DNA of 41,750 bases, taken from positions 1 through 41,750 of the forward strand of contig MU129200.1 in NCBI GenBank assembly GCA_014904985.1. Reading direction: 5' to 3'. Each line of letters begins with the position of its first letter. Position 1 is the first letter of the stretch. The notes beneath the pieces are model-generated. The model was not told where the DNA came from, did not search any database, and worked only from the letters and a program-made list of their open reading frames with translations. This document shows positions 1-12,101 of this stretch, piece after piece. The position numbers were made by a program, and so were the translations under genes. This stretch comes from Hydnum rufescens UP504. Taxonomy: Eukaryota; Basidiomycota; Agaricomycetes; Cantharellales; Hydnaceae.

Positions 1-1363
1 CCGTTAGGGTTTACTTTCGTAGAAGTTGCGAAATTTTAATTGGAGGCATTAGGCCGTTTCTCGCATGTTTTGGTGTCAAGCGCAGCTGCACATGAAGCTA
101 TAGATAGGGGCTACGAAGGAGGTGTGCGGAGATGCCGGGACTTGGCCCTTGATCGCTTTATGTAGTACTGAGATAAATGCACACCGTTTTCAGTAGGCGA
201 TATCTAAACAGGTGCATGTAATGATCAGGGCAACCGCTGTATATATAGTCATAAAGTACTCAATGATTTCAGAACTATGGAAGGAACGATGAATGGATAC
301 ATGCCGTACACAAACTGGATGTGAATATTTTATGAAGCACAGAGGCGTGTTGCCTGGACAATGAAGAACTCCTACAAGTGAACTGATCCATTGAAGGCAG
401 GTCGACGCTTTGGGCACAAGGTTTACAATACTGTATACTGTACTTCACGACACTGATGGGCCTGTGTGAATTTTGGAATTTGGGAATAATCATCGGGGCG
501 CCTAGGGGTACGTGATCATCGGAACGATGGAATGGAAGAAATGCGCCTCAAGCAGCCGCGTTTTTCGACGTCGAGCCTGGGATTTGGCGACTGCCAGATC
601 TGGGCGGGCATTGATACTTGCGGCAAGGCGCTTATGAAAAACGAACTCCGCCGCGTGAAATGATGCATGTGGATATGAAAATTAACCCAAAAGGGTGCAA
701 TGAACCAAGGAAAGCTGAACATAGCAGGCAGCTTTTTCACGATCAGAACCGAGCCTGTGCATCGAAACATGTGTGGACTTGACGTAGAGGGCTGCGATAA
801 GCAAAAGTGTAGGGCTGCTGTCACTAAGTCCTCCCCCAGCCTCGTGTTAGAGGGGCCAGAACTTCTGTTTGGGAGAGATCACGAGACCGCAGACTCCGCC
901 TTTGTCCTCAGTTTAGAGGTGTTGTCGAGGGCTGGTGGACTTCGGCCTTTGTTGCAATTGGAGGTGTCGTCGCCAGGCGGCGTTACAAAGGCAGTGGCCG
1001 ACCACTAGTGAGGTGGACTGAAAATTACTGACAGTCAGGAGGGTTAAATCTGGTTCAGACTCCCCCGAGCTGCCATATCGGGGGGAACCTCTCGCTACGA
1101 AGGGCGATGTGCCTAGGGAAGTGTGGAGGGGATACGATGGGCGTCTATGTCAGGTCATCCTGTGAACCCGCTTTATCAGACCCGCCTTACCCCGTTCGCC
1201 GACGTGGGGAATAAAATAATAATAATATTAGAATTGGCCAGGGTGCCTGTGTCTTCTCCGGGAAACCGTATGACCTGAAGACAATAAGAGTCCACACTCT
1301 TTTTTCCCTCCCAATCTTTGTTTGCCATTATCCCCCGTGCACGTTTGCCTTGCCTAGAGCACA
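1..1363. other. no supported gene
   Basis: This stretch holds only short overlapping open frames on both strands, the longest about 100 codons (700-1008 plus, 516-824 minus), none with a recognisable domain. It is the upstream flank of the HMG-box gene that starts at 1364. The last 180 bases contain the presumed promoter, but I see no convincing TATA box. A distal part of a neighbouring gene may lie here without a recognisable motif. Confidence 0.5.
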
Positions 1364-4023
1364 ATGGCTCCTGTTAGATCATCACGCACTAAGCGTGCCG
1401 CAGCTGTGACCAGTGAGTACAGCCACAGCAATCCTCTCTGCTATCCTCTCACGGCCTTCTCCTTCTACTTCTCGTCCCAGACGACACACAGCCCAACAGG
1501 AGTTTCTTCTTCCAGCCAAACCTCGATGCCACGGCCTTTTCTCCCACCCAACAGAACAGCGAGCCCCACAATCGCCGCAATCCCCCATTTTCACCTCCCC
1601 GCTCATGCTCGATAACGATGGCCAGCTATCACAGCAACAATCCCAAGAGTCCCAACAGCACCCACACCCCCGTCGCACCTCCTCCTTCACATTCCTCGAA
1701 CCGCTGACATCCACCACCCCGATATTCCCGCTCCGTCGTCAGTCTCATATTACGCTCAATGGCCGACGATCCAGTCGTTCTCAGGCTGCTCGTCGCGTTG
1801 TAAGCCATGCTGCAAAGAAGCCAGATGGACACATTCCCAGGCCTCCGAACTGTTTTCTTCTCTATCGCAGCTGGGTTCGGCAGCAGAATAAATTGCACGG
1901 CAAGTCCTCCGACGGCACTCACAAGAAAAATGAGCAGAGTATGTGTTGTGCATGCTGATCCAGCGTTTATCGCTCATTTCCGACCCTTTGTAGACGTGAG
2001 TGTCATTGTAGGGACACTTTGGGAAGATCTACCAGAGGAAAAGAAGGAGATTTTCCGCGCTGAGGCTCGTCGTCTCAAAGAGGAACATATGGTGAGTGCA
2101 CAATTCACATCTGACAGCCTCATACATAGATCGTAAACCCCCTGCGTGTAGAAACGTTATCCTGGGTACAAGTATTCGCCTCGAACGAAGAAGGGGAATA
2201 ACGGACATAACGCCCCCGCAACCCCGAAACGAGTGCCCAAGCAGAAGGCAGTCCAGGAGATCCAGTTTTCCGTGCAGGCGAATGAGACCAAGGGTCACTC
2301 TCACGCTCCAGAAGACCACACTAGTACCCCTGGAGGTGGTCCTTCAACTGGGACAGGCACTCCGTCTCGTCCTGATCATGTCTCTTTCATCCCCTACCGT
2401 CGCTCCTCATCCTGCCCTCCCGATCCGATGCTCAAACCAAGGCGGCCGTCTCCTCCCCGTGTACCCTCTCCTTATTCCACTCGGAATCGGCGGACACCGA
2501 ATTTGCGGGCTCGGAAAGCCAATACTGCGATCGATCTCCCCGTTATCTATAACATGGCTGGTATCGGAAACTCTCCTTCTTCGTATCCGGACGAATCGAC
2601 CCCAACTGCTTTTCACCATGGCAGCGCGCCCATATTCGATCCCAACTACCAACCCACTACCTCTTATGCATATCAACCATCGAATCTACACCAGCAACGG
2701 GAAGACAGTGAGAATGCGCTAGCAAAACTCGACGGTTTGCCCCGACAGGCCAACTGCTTTTCGATCCCACCTATGCATTCCCCCACCTCCATCGTACGTT
2801 CCACCATCATATCCCCCACCGCAGCGATTAATACCACCACAACACGACGAATTTGGGTTCCCTAATCCTCAATCTCCGCTCGACGCCCAAGCTATACATC
2901 ACTCCAGTCCAATGGCCATTGTATCTGCAGATTTCTCCCGGGAAAATCATCAAATGCATGACCCTCTCGTCGTCGGCTCGTACGGGTCTTCTCACGGAGA
3001 TGCACCCGAGTACCTCTCGCACGATCATCAAACTCCCACGGAGCCCACATATGCTCTCGAGAACTGGCAGTCATACGCGCCTCATCAAGAGGGCAACTAC
3101 GTAATTGGAGACCATCTCCAACCACAACAAACACTTCATCCTACAGATCCACAAGTCGTTCCCTACCACTCATCATACGATCAGCATCAGCACCACCCTC
3201 ACTCATTACAAAATGATTATACCGTTGACTTCCACATGCACGATGTGAAGTCTAACCACAATCCCGATTTCAGCGGCCTTGCATCCTCGTACCCACCCAT
3301 CAAGAATGGATTCACACCCGTCCTCCCTCGTTCCGTGGTGCCGACCTACTCTACGGTGTCATCTGCGGCATCCACACCGGACCCAGCTCCGCCCCCTTCC
3401 ACGACAACAAACAACGACTTCTCACCCTATCTTGCTGTACCCCAGCCCCAGCCCGCACGATCACTTGAGCTCGGACGCATGAGTATTGCGGGTGAATTCT
3501 TCGAGTGGAACGGGGCAGCCGCGTCTTCCCCAGAAACGATCGGAGAGTCTACACATGATTCGATTCACGACGAGGACTTGTCGCAGCCCATATCTCCGTA
3601 TGCGACGCCGATGGCTCCACAGCAACAAGCGCCACCACTATCAACAGCGTCATCCGACCATACAGGACCGCAATCACCACTAGACCCTCACTTTCCCTCC
3701 GATCTCTCTCATCATCTCGCTCATTCTCAGCCACATCATCAGGAAGGGATGAATCCAAACTCGATGGCGTCTTTCACGCCTCTCGACTTTGATTTTCCGC
3801 GCCCGTCGATCGTGGGTCTTGGTTCCAACTTTGGCTTCGGGTCGTTTGGCGGCTCTGGGGCTGGTCTGGATTAAGTGCTGCGCTTGGTTCTGCTGGATTC
3901 GGGTCGGTCTTTGGTTCGGGATCGTTTGGGCTCGGTGGTCGACGGTTATCGCGTCGCGCAAGTTCGTGGTTGCGGGGGAGTTTGGCGGGTGATTTAGCCG
4001 GTGTAGGCCTGGGCGAATTTTAA
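1364..4023 (+). CDS. HMG-box transcription factor
   Basis: Encodes a sequence-specific DNA-binding regulator of the MATA_HMG/Sox-like class, expected in the nucleus. I read introns at 1413-1491 (GTGAGT..ACACAG), 1939-1993 (GTATGT..TTGTAG) and 2092-2151 (GTGAGT..GTGTAG); joining these gives an uninterrupted HMG box at about residues 131-209, beginning IPRPPNCFLLYRSW, with VSVIVGTLW in the middle and ending YPGYKYSPR. A fourth intron at 2708-2748 is plausible. The rest is a long low-complexity region rich in Pro, Ser, His and Gln, typical of fungal HMG regulators. The present reading needs a frame change near the C run 2780-2784. After the stop at 3872-3874 a Gly/Ser-rich frame continues to 4023, reachable by one extra base in the G run 3857-3860. 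Relatives include sexual-development regulators, but I cannot assign a specific orthologue. The HMG call is firm; the 3' end is not. Confidence 0.85.
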
Positions 4024-5823
4024 GCACTGTCGTGACGCCTGAAAAACCACCCCGATGCTAGTGTTTGTTAGGGCGACTAGGCTGCCCATGTTTACCTTAT
4101 ACCCATCCATCACCCATCCATTCATCCATCAATTCATCCCGGCATTACTGACGACTGCACGCACGAACGAACGGGGACGAATCTATTGCAACGGCCGTGG
4201 CCACCTCCATTTTATTACTATTTTCGTTCTCTATCGTTCTGGAACGTGTTTTAAAGGCTTTTGCCTGTTTTACCCCGCCCGCTCCACTGTATAACTCGCT
4301 TGTTTTCATTTTTGTTTGTTTCTGCCTTCTGGAGCAGACTAACTCTCGATCTTGAACTTATATGACTGTGTGCGCGCTTCCCTATTTTGCATTGCATTGC
4401 TTTCTGTGTCCTCTGCTATCTCCGCTTCATTGGTGTCGTTTTTTTGTTTGTCTGTTTGTCTGTTTTGCTCACTGGAGTCCTTCATGTTTAGTACATAGTA
4501 GTAGAGAGGATTGTTTTCCATGTACTTGGTAAATACATACACACTGGTGTTGCACATACTCAGTTGCATTCGATCGCGGAACACTTCAAGCTCTTGCAAT
4601 TGGTGCAGGGTCGGGGAATTTGCAACTCGCTCAATATGTACGAAGAGGGAGAAGGACGGCTTCGCTGGGATCGATTCTGGTGGACTTCGAGAAGACTGTG
4701 CATCAGACGTGCAGGACAGTAGCAAGCGGAAACGGTGGATGGGGAAGCAGCCATCCATTTGCAAGATTAATGGAGAGGCTCCCCCAAAAAGATGCCTATT
4801 GGAGTAGGTCAGAACCGCACAAATTGCGTCAGTCGAGAGGCCATCAGGATTGCTTGATCGAAGGGTGCCACTCGTATAGCCACGGGAGCTCGGAGATGAT
4901 GTCCCCGATTTATCACAAGGAAACTTCGTGTGGTTGAGAAAACTGCCAATTTGAGCACCCCGTAGTCAGGCGCCCACATATTGCACCAGGTGATCATGAC
5001 TGCTATGAAAAACGCGTGCTACTACAGTCCACCCACACTCTGGGTAACTTTGCCTTATTGGAATATGAGCGCTCCGATGGATACACGTGGCTGACCTGTC
5101 TAGGATTGAGCGCCCTGCCTGCCCACGCGTTGCGTTCCTAAGTGGAGGCGTTTTGAGTCCGGAGCTTGTTTTTGCAGACATTCAACAGCAAAAATTCCTC
5201 AACATCTTATATGGCATGGATTTTCATGTAGAAAAGCGCTGGTACGTACGAGGTAGGAAGGTGAGAGAGAGGGGTGGGCACACCGTGGGGTTTCTGTATG
5301 GGTATACTGATCGTCGATGCTGTGACTTGATGGCATGGTCCGGCATGATAGATATAGATAGCACAAGCCTAGTGATTCTGCAGAGGCAACCGCAGTAGAT
5401 CATTGGCGATGTTGTGGATCCTTATGGGATCTGATTAAACCCCTGAATGGATCAATGGGACCACTTGAAGGCCTTCTCATAGACGGATGGGAGGGGGGTA
5501 GGATTGGTGGGTGGTGCTGTCGAGAGCTTCGTCTGAATCCTTGGTCCTAAGCACGTTGTACCTGAAAGTCGAACAACGGACTATTTCTTTTAAAATTGGG
5601 CCATCGTCCTGAGCAGCTAAGCAGTTTATCAGCCTCGCAACTCCCGTAGGGGCAGTGGGGGCAGAAGTTGGTGCAGAGTGACAGATTGGAATTTGCAAAA
5701 ATCATTTGACGCTCCCACTTTGGTGTCAATATCCGAAACTCCTTCACCGCCAGGGAGTACTAAGCGGTTGAGAGAGCAAGTACGACGACTACGAAAGATT
5801 ACTCTGGTTTTGGTCGGTCCACG
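4024..5823. other. intergenic, no supported gene
   Basis: About 1.8 kb between the HMG-box gene and the FHA-RING gene. The first 300 bases are pyrimidine-rich and probably form the 3' untranslated region of the upstream gene. The longest open frame (4339-4764 minus, 141 codons) shows no domain and overlaps an equally open plus-strand frame, so I do not call it. No RNA gene or repeat was recognised. Confidence 0.5.
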
Positions 5824-7748
5824 ATGGAAGTGACAGCCTCACCGCAACCACCCTCACGCTTCGGCCTTCCAGGCATTCTCTCAATGAGAAGAAATCGCTC
5901 TCCAAGCACACCCTCTCCCGTTGACCTCGACGCCCCTGAAATGCCCTCAGCCACGTCCAGGCGTGTTCCACCTCCCCCTCAACCACCAAACAATACACAA
6001 CGGCCTTCCGGACCTCCCACCTCCCCCCGTTCATCCGGTATTTCTCCTTCGATCACCACCATGCTCCGACGAAGTGGCAGACGAGACGCAACCCCCGTGC
6101 CCAATCTCTCCCCTCCAGCACCCCCCCAGCCAGACGCGCACCCCCCATCCCCTCTATCCTCGAGCGAGCTTCCCCCACCTCAAACACACCGCATCCGACT
6201 AGTGCCTCATCTCGAGTCCACTCGTTCGCTGCCATTCGAACCCATCATTCGAGACGCTATCGAAAATGGCCCTATCCTTCGCGTCGGCCGCTTCACTGAT
6301 CGTCAGACCGCCGTGGCCTCGGCACCTAACGCTCCCAACGCCCTCAAGATTGCCTTCAGGAGCAAGGTTGTCAGCCGAGGCCATGCTGAAATCTGGGTAG
6401 AGACAGGTGGCAAGGTCAGTCTCTGTTTCTCCCCTCTACTCCCCTCGATGTCTTCAATTCATTCCATACACGCTGTTCAGTTTTTCCTCAAGGACACAAA
6501 ATCTTCATCAGGCACCTTTCTCAATCATGTCCGACTTGCAAACGCCAATATGGAGTCTCGACCTTTTCCTCTCAAGGACGGAGATGTCATCCAGCTAGGC
6601 ATTGATTATCAAGGTGGTCAGCAAGAGATTTATCGCTGTGTAAAGATCAAAGTTGAGATCGGGCGAGAGTGGCAGGCTGCTGCTAACGCCTTCAAGTAAG
6701 CCTCCTACTTTCTTCCAGTACTCAACCCTGTCCTCACGCAATATGGGGTAATCCTTTCCAAGCACGAACGCTCTCCTCAGACTTAACAGTCTAGGGGTGA
6801 CGAACGTAGCCCCTTCGACGGTCGTCGCTGACTCCAAGGCCGCTGCGTCTGCCGCCCTCTTGTTGCATGGTCCCGTGCCCACCTCTGACTGTTGTATCTG
6901 CCTCTTCCCCGTCACTGTGTGTCAAGCACTCTTCATTGCCCCCTGTTCCCATGCTTTCCACTACAAATGCATGCGCCCCATGCTCGTCGCCCACCACCCT
7001 GGCTTCTCATGCCCACTCTGCCGGACCTTTGCGGATCTCGAAAGTGATGTCGAAGTGGAGCTTCCCGCGCAGTATCAAGTCCCCCCCGCTGCCTCTGCTT
7101 CCATCGATCGTAGCCTCCCTTCGACGCGCGAGGAGGCTCCAGATGGCGGTGTGGAATTAGCACAGGATGAACCCCCTGGCCCTTCACGGTCCATGACAGA
7201 CTCTCAGGTCTTTGGGGATGAGGAAGTGGAAGCCATGGTCACTTCTGAGAACGAGCGAACGGGTATCATGGAAGTGGATGACGAAGACGAAGACGACGCG
7301 GAAGAGGAAGAGGGTCATGAAAACGATGATGATGATTATGATGAAGCGGAAGTCAGTGCTCATGTGGAAACCGGGTACGGGGAGCGTTCATCTGGATTGA
7401 TGTGGCTTTTACACTGACTTTTTATGTGTGCATTCTCCTCCTGGGATGATCGGCAGGTTTGCCTCTATGGCATCCCCGGCCGTACCAGTTCCGCAGTCCC
7501 TGACAAACGGTGATGCGAGTGCTCGCCCAACTGCTTCATCCCAGGGCTCATCAAGTGCTACGAATTCTGATCATTCTGTTTCTCAAAACCCAATCGTAGT
7601 GGATCTTGAGTCGGGGGACGATGGAGAACAGGAAGACGGTACGGATATGGAGATTGAGGGTGGGGTGGAAGGCACGAGCTCACGTACAGGAACAGGGACC
7701 AGAGGGCATGCCCTTTCTGGAAAACGAAAGCGGAGGGCGCATGGTTGA
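5824..7748 (+). CDS. FHA-RING E3 ubiquitin ligase, Dma1-like
   Basis: Predicted E3 ubiquitin ligase joining a phosphothreonine-binding FHA domain to a RING finger, the architecture of yeast Dma1/Dma2 and animal RNF8/CHFR, which act in mitotic checkpoint and septin control. Introns at 6415-6480 (GTCAGT..TTCAG), 6696-6780 (GTAAGC..CTCAG) and 7375-7456 (GTACGG..GGCAG) give one 563-residue frame. The FHA domain spans about residues 150-262, with VGR, SRGHAEIW and SSSGTFLN motifs; its SSSGTFLN half follows intron 1. A RING-H2 finger lies at about 306-351: CCIC, then CSHAFHYKC, then CPLC. The amino end is Pro/Ser-rich and disordered; a long Asp/Glu stretch is encoded near 7276-7355 and the carboxyl end is basic (KRKRR). 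The ATG at 5824 is the first in frame and lies at the head of the Pro-rich region. The family assignment is strong; the specific cellular role is inferred from relatives. Confidence 0.9.
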
Positions 7749-9151
7749 CGGGGTACCCTTACCGAGTCTGACGCCTTTTTTTTTTTCTTCTGGGTTTCTG
7801 TAATTTTGTTTTTTCTCGTTTCTCGTTTACGGCTTTGTCTCTATCCACCGTCGCTCTCTGTTCATCCTTCTCAGGTCTCCGCCCCTGGGTTGTTCTCTCT
7901 CTCACTTTGTCAATCGCATTCGCATTTCCCCCTTCCTCCAGTTAATAGTTCTCGCACTGATTTCGTACCCCCTTGCACATGACTATCTCCAATAGGGCGT
8001 TTCGCGTAAGTACGACGTCCTTCCATATACCACCACCACCACTACCACCCCACCTTACGATCTGTTTACCACAATGGCCCCGCTATCCAGCCTTTTGTGA
8101 CCTCTTATTCTTCCACGTAACCAACGACTACCTAGCATGGGGCCTCTTACTGTAAGGGTTTGCATGTTATATTCCCACCCACATTCCCACCCACATTCCC
8201 ACCCACATTCCCATTCCCATTCCCATTTCTCTTTTTTCTTTTTCTTTTTCTTTTTTTTTGGAGATCTTGTGTATATTTTCGATTCACTTTCACTTTTTAC
8301 CCGACCTCCATCAAAAACAGACAGCGCAGCCTCAGCCCCCAAAACATTGACAGATAGTCCAACGATCCAACGATTCTATCTGCGTCCGTCTCTCACCGGT
8401 GGTGCTGTTGCCATCATGTGTCTGAAGGTCTTGATGTGAGTTGGAGTGGGCGGCAAGCTGCAAGTGATTAATGGTGCTTTGCTTCGTGGGCATTGATGGT
8501 GGCCAGGCTGCGGGGCATGGGAGGTTCATCTCCTTGGGTCGTTGGGAAGTGTGCCGTCTTTCAGACATCATCCTTGAAAAGCGAAGATCTAGGCTGGCAG
8601 AAGCAGGAAAATATTCGAACGCCACACAAATACTCCTCGGTAGAGACCTCAGTTCGTCGCGGTTAGAAGAATATTGCGCTAGGGTGGGGCAGTTAGATTG
8701 CACCGAGCAAGGAAGCAAACATTACGAGTTTCCCCAATGGCAAAAGTCTGGCGATCGGGTGGATGCGTGCCCAATGAGATAGCGCCTTTGCCCCTATGGG
8801 GCTATGGGGCAGCCTGCTTTCGGTGGATAAATCGAGAGTACACTCAGCCACCTGTGCCGTGCGTGGGGCTCACACGGACGGCCTTGACGTGGTCGAATAC
8901 GAGGATTCAGGATCTCCTGGCGTGCACATGGGGTTTATGGCATGCAAATGCTTGTGTGGCGATGTAATTTGCATCCGTGTCATTGGGCTCTCCCTGCACT
9001 GCTCGCTCCAAAATCTTGTAGCAGGCTAGATCGTAACGAGACACAGACCGATTCGTCGACGACACCTCAGATATCTAACCTGTAACTCCGCTAGCGAGTC
9101 TTCCCAGTCGATCTTCTCACCAGTGGAATCGCATCCCTGCTCTTGAATACG
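7749..9151. other. intergenic, pyrimidine-rich
   Basis: A 1.4 kb stretch with long T and CT runs just after the FHA-RING stop (7778-7900, 8226-8262), probably its 3' untranslated region. No conserved open frame is visible; frames at 8332-8718 (minus) and 8471-8782 (plus) overlap and lack recognisable motifs. The last 150 bases are the upstream flank of the NACHT-WD40 gene. Confidence 0.45.
8171..8226 (+). repeat. TTCCCACCCACA minisatellite
   Basis: About three copies of a 12-base unit TTCCCACCCACA pass into three copies of the hexamer ATTCCC, followed by a polypyrimidine run. This is a simple tandem repeat in intergenic DNA with no sign of coding. Confidence 0.8.
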
Positions 9152-11746
9152 ATGGGAGATCCCTCTCCTACGATCAGTGAGTTGTTTTTCAATTACTCAT
9201 ACCCATCCTCATTTATCCCTCTCCTCAGGAACTGGTGCTGGAGGTGTTGGGTTGCACGGGGGTATTGGTGGTCGTGGAGGGGATGTCCACCTCCACTCCC
9301 ATAGCTGTCAGTGTCTTGCTCAAGGACACGGACTGCTTCCCTTACTCATACTTGATACTCTTCCAGCAGAGCCGGGATCCCTTGATGCTGCCCTCTTAAT
9401 CTCTCTTCCTCGGGCGAACTACGCGAGGCACGACTCCGCCCGTGAAGATGGTCTATCTTCATGTCTCGAGGGCACTCGTGTTGCCATATTGAAGGAAATT
9501 ATGTCGTGGTCGGAGAGTGCGAATGGGGAAAGACCGCCCGTGTACTGGCTCAATGGACTCGCTGGCATCGGAAAATCAACCATCGCCAAAACCGTCGCGG
9601 AGCGTGCCCAAGAGAAAACCTTGCTAGGCGCCAGTTTCTTCTTTTCTCGCAGTGACGGTCCTCTACGAGATCCGCGTCTCGTATTACCCACCCTCGCTTT
9701 CCAACTCGCCCAATCGGATGGTGCGTTTAAGGAGGTTATTGTCGAAGCCCTAAGAGAAGACCCGACACTCGGACACAAGGAGCTATTGTCCCAGTTTCAG
9801 CAATTAATTGTAACACCCCTGCTCCAAATCAATCCTCTTCATCGCCCAACACTTATCATCCTTGACGCTCTCGATGAATGTGAAGAGAAGGGCGCAGCAG
9901 ACATTCTTCGACTTCTATTCTCGCACGCCATCCAGATCCCTTTCCTGCGTATCTTAATCACAAGCCGCCCACAACCTCACTTATCTTCAGTGTTCAACCA
10001 AGCACGGAATGTGGAGAAGACGGTTCTTCACGATATAGAAGCCTCGGTGATTCGGGGGGACATCCGGTTCTACATCTCTACCGAATTGGAGGAAATTCCG
10101 GGGAAACTTGGCCTTCCTATGCCTGCGGATTGGGTGACGAAAAGAGAGAGGGATTCACTGGTAGACAAGTCCGGGAAGCTATTTGTTTATGCGGCTACTG
10201 CTCTCCGATTCATTGGTGACGACTGTGTACGAGATCCTCGCGGACACCTAAACCTCATACTTAACACCCACTCTGTCCGAGACATCGGGGCAACCCCATA
10301 TTCTCAGCTGGACGATCTGTATATGGGGGTACTTCGAAACACCCTTTCCCCATATAATCGCATGGAGAATCTGAAACGGTTTCAAACCGTCATTGGGAGT
10401 ATTGTGCTATTGCGCAAGCCCCTTCCACTGCATTCATTGGCTTGCTTTGTTCAGTATGAAAGTGGCATCGTTGAGGCCACCTTGCATCATCTTCACTCAG
10501 TTATCATCTCGCCTTCTAATATTGATGAGGCGCCTCGCATTTATCACCCCTCATTTCTCGACTTCATCAAGGATCCTTCACGATGCTCGATGTCGGAGTT
10601 CGTTATTGTTCCCGTGCCAGAGCAGGAGCTGCGGCATGCTATCCGATGCTTCGAACTGATGGCGGGGTATCTAAGGCGGGACATGGCTGGTATTTCGGAT
10701 CCGTCGCTGCTAAACGAGGAGGTGGACGGGCTTGAACGGAAAGTGAGAGGTGCTTTGCCACTGGAGGTGCAGTATGCATGCCAGTATTGGGCGTTGCATT
10801 TATCACATGTTGAGTTGGGAGAGAAGAAAATGGTGGGGGCACTGGAGGGATTCTCGATGCGATCGATTTTATGGTGGTTCGAAGCAATGAGCCTGATTGG
10901 TAGTGTCTCGACTGCGGCGAGTTCGATCCAAATGGCACACCGGTGGGCGGTATGTGTATTTCTTATTGATCTGTGATCCAGTAGCTGACTAGGTGATGAT
11001 GCTGATGACAGACCAAGTCAAAATGCAAACCAATTCTGGTGACAATACTGTCCGATGCATATCGGTTCATCCTGGCTCACAGAGAAATCATAAGTGAAAG
11101 TGCACTGCATGTGTATCATTCTGCATTGCCTTTCACACCTCAAGAGACTGTGCTTTACAAAACATATGGGAAAGATGGAAAGGATGGTATCACAGTGTTG
11201 CAAGGTGTGGAATCTGAATGGTCACAAGCCTTGGGTACCCTACATGGCCATTCTGGTTGGGTTACTAGCATTGCATTTTCACCCAGTGGATTATGCCTTG
11301 CATCAGCTTCCCATGATGGTACTGTCCAGTTATGGGATGCTGTATCTGGTGCTCCCATGGCCACACTTAAGGGCCATCATGGTTGGGTTACAAGTGTTGC
11401 ATTTTCACCCAATGGGTTTTGTCTTGCATCAGGCTCCAGTGATCACACCCTGTGCTTGTGGGATGCCATATCTGGTGCACCCATTGCCAAACTGGAGGGC
11501 CATTCTCATTCAGTTACAAGTGTTGCTTTTTCACCCAATGCATTGCACCTTGCATCTGGCTCAGGTGATTGTACCCTATGGTTATGGGATGCTATATCTG
11601 GGATGCCCCTTTCCAAACTGGAGGGCCATTCTCGTTGGGTTACAAGTGTTGTATTCTCACCTGATGGCTTACTCCTTGCATCAGGCTCCAATGTGTCAGG
11701 GCGACACTGCCGTCGAAGCCACAAACAGAAAGAGGAAAGAGATTAA
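9152..11746 (+). CDS. NACHT-WD40 NLR-like protein, 3' truncated
   Basis: Encodes a fungal NOD-like receptor (NACHT NTPase with WD40 sensor repeats), a family tied to heterokaryon incompatibility and non-self recognition. The start ATG at 9152 is chosen because a 52-bp intron (9177-9228, GTGAGT..CTCAG) joins it to the long frame; a second intron is 10950-11011 (GTATGT..GACAG). The joined frame is 826 codons. The P-loop GLAGIGKST is at about residues 118-126 and the Walker B LIILDALDEC at about 217-226. Four WD40 repeats with GH...W..V..VAFSP...LASGS...LWDA signatures run from about 655. The fifth is cut after LASGSN, where LTR-like sequence begins at 11694 and supplies the last 17 or so foreign residues. 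The WD40 exon is nearly free of CpG, unlike the NACHT exon. The domain call is firm; whether the truncated product is functional is unknown. Confidence 0.85.
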
Positions 11747-12076
11747 TTAACCACACACTATCGCAGTGGGAATCCTGAGTATACACCACACAACAAGGGA
11801 CACACAAGTCTCGCACCTATCGCAGTGGGAATCCTGAGAGATCAAAACTGGTGATCCCCCAACTGCGAAGGGCTATAAATACTATTTCCTGCACACAGCC
11901 TCCAACCTTCCAGAGCCTTCCACCATCTTCCATAACCTTCCGGATCCTCCTAGAATGCCGGCTCCACAGCCCATCAGTCAGCCTCCACAGCCACCATCAC
12001 TAAGCCTCACTAAGCTGACGCAGCTGTGTTACAAATCCTGTGTGCACCCTCCACATGGCTATGCCCCAACTTCCAT
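11694..12076 (+). mobile_element. LTR-like fragment ending in gap
   Basis: Sequence foreign to the WD40 gene begins with TGTCAGGGCGACACTGCC, a TG start typical of LTRs. It holds two copies of a TATCGCAGTGGGAATCCTGA block (11759 and 11818), a TATA-like CTATAAATACT near 11872 and a pyrimidine-rich CCTTCCA repeat. The other end is lost in the run of N at 12077-12101, so I cannot see a second LTR, primer site or target duplication. It could be a solo LTR or the 5' end of a collapsed retrotransposon. Confidence 0.45.
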
Positions 12077-12101
12077 NNNNNNNNNNNNNNNNNNNNNNNN
12101 N
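12077..12101. other. assembly gap (25 N)
   Basis: Twenty-five N of probably arbitrary length. It separates the LTR-like fragment in the NACHT-WD40 gene from repeat copy X, so the true distance between them is unknown. Confidence 0.98.

Noticed and set aside
700..1008. 102-codon open frame upstream of the HMG-box gene
   Set aside because: No recognisable motif and no supporting splice or start context.
1040..1075. Possible tRNA B-box (GGTTCAGACTCC)
   Set aside because: It departs from the GGTTCGANTCC consensus and I could not fit a cloverleaf or A-box around it.
4339..4764. 141-codon open frame on the minus strand
   Set aside because: No domain, low-complexity polar tail, and overlapped by similarly long frames on the plus strand; no intron signals in support.
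8332..8782. Overlapping open frames between the FHA-RING and NACHT-WD40 genes
   Set aside because: They overlap on opposite strands without recognisable domains; chance frames in GC-balanced DNA are likelier.
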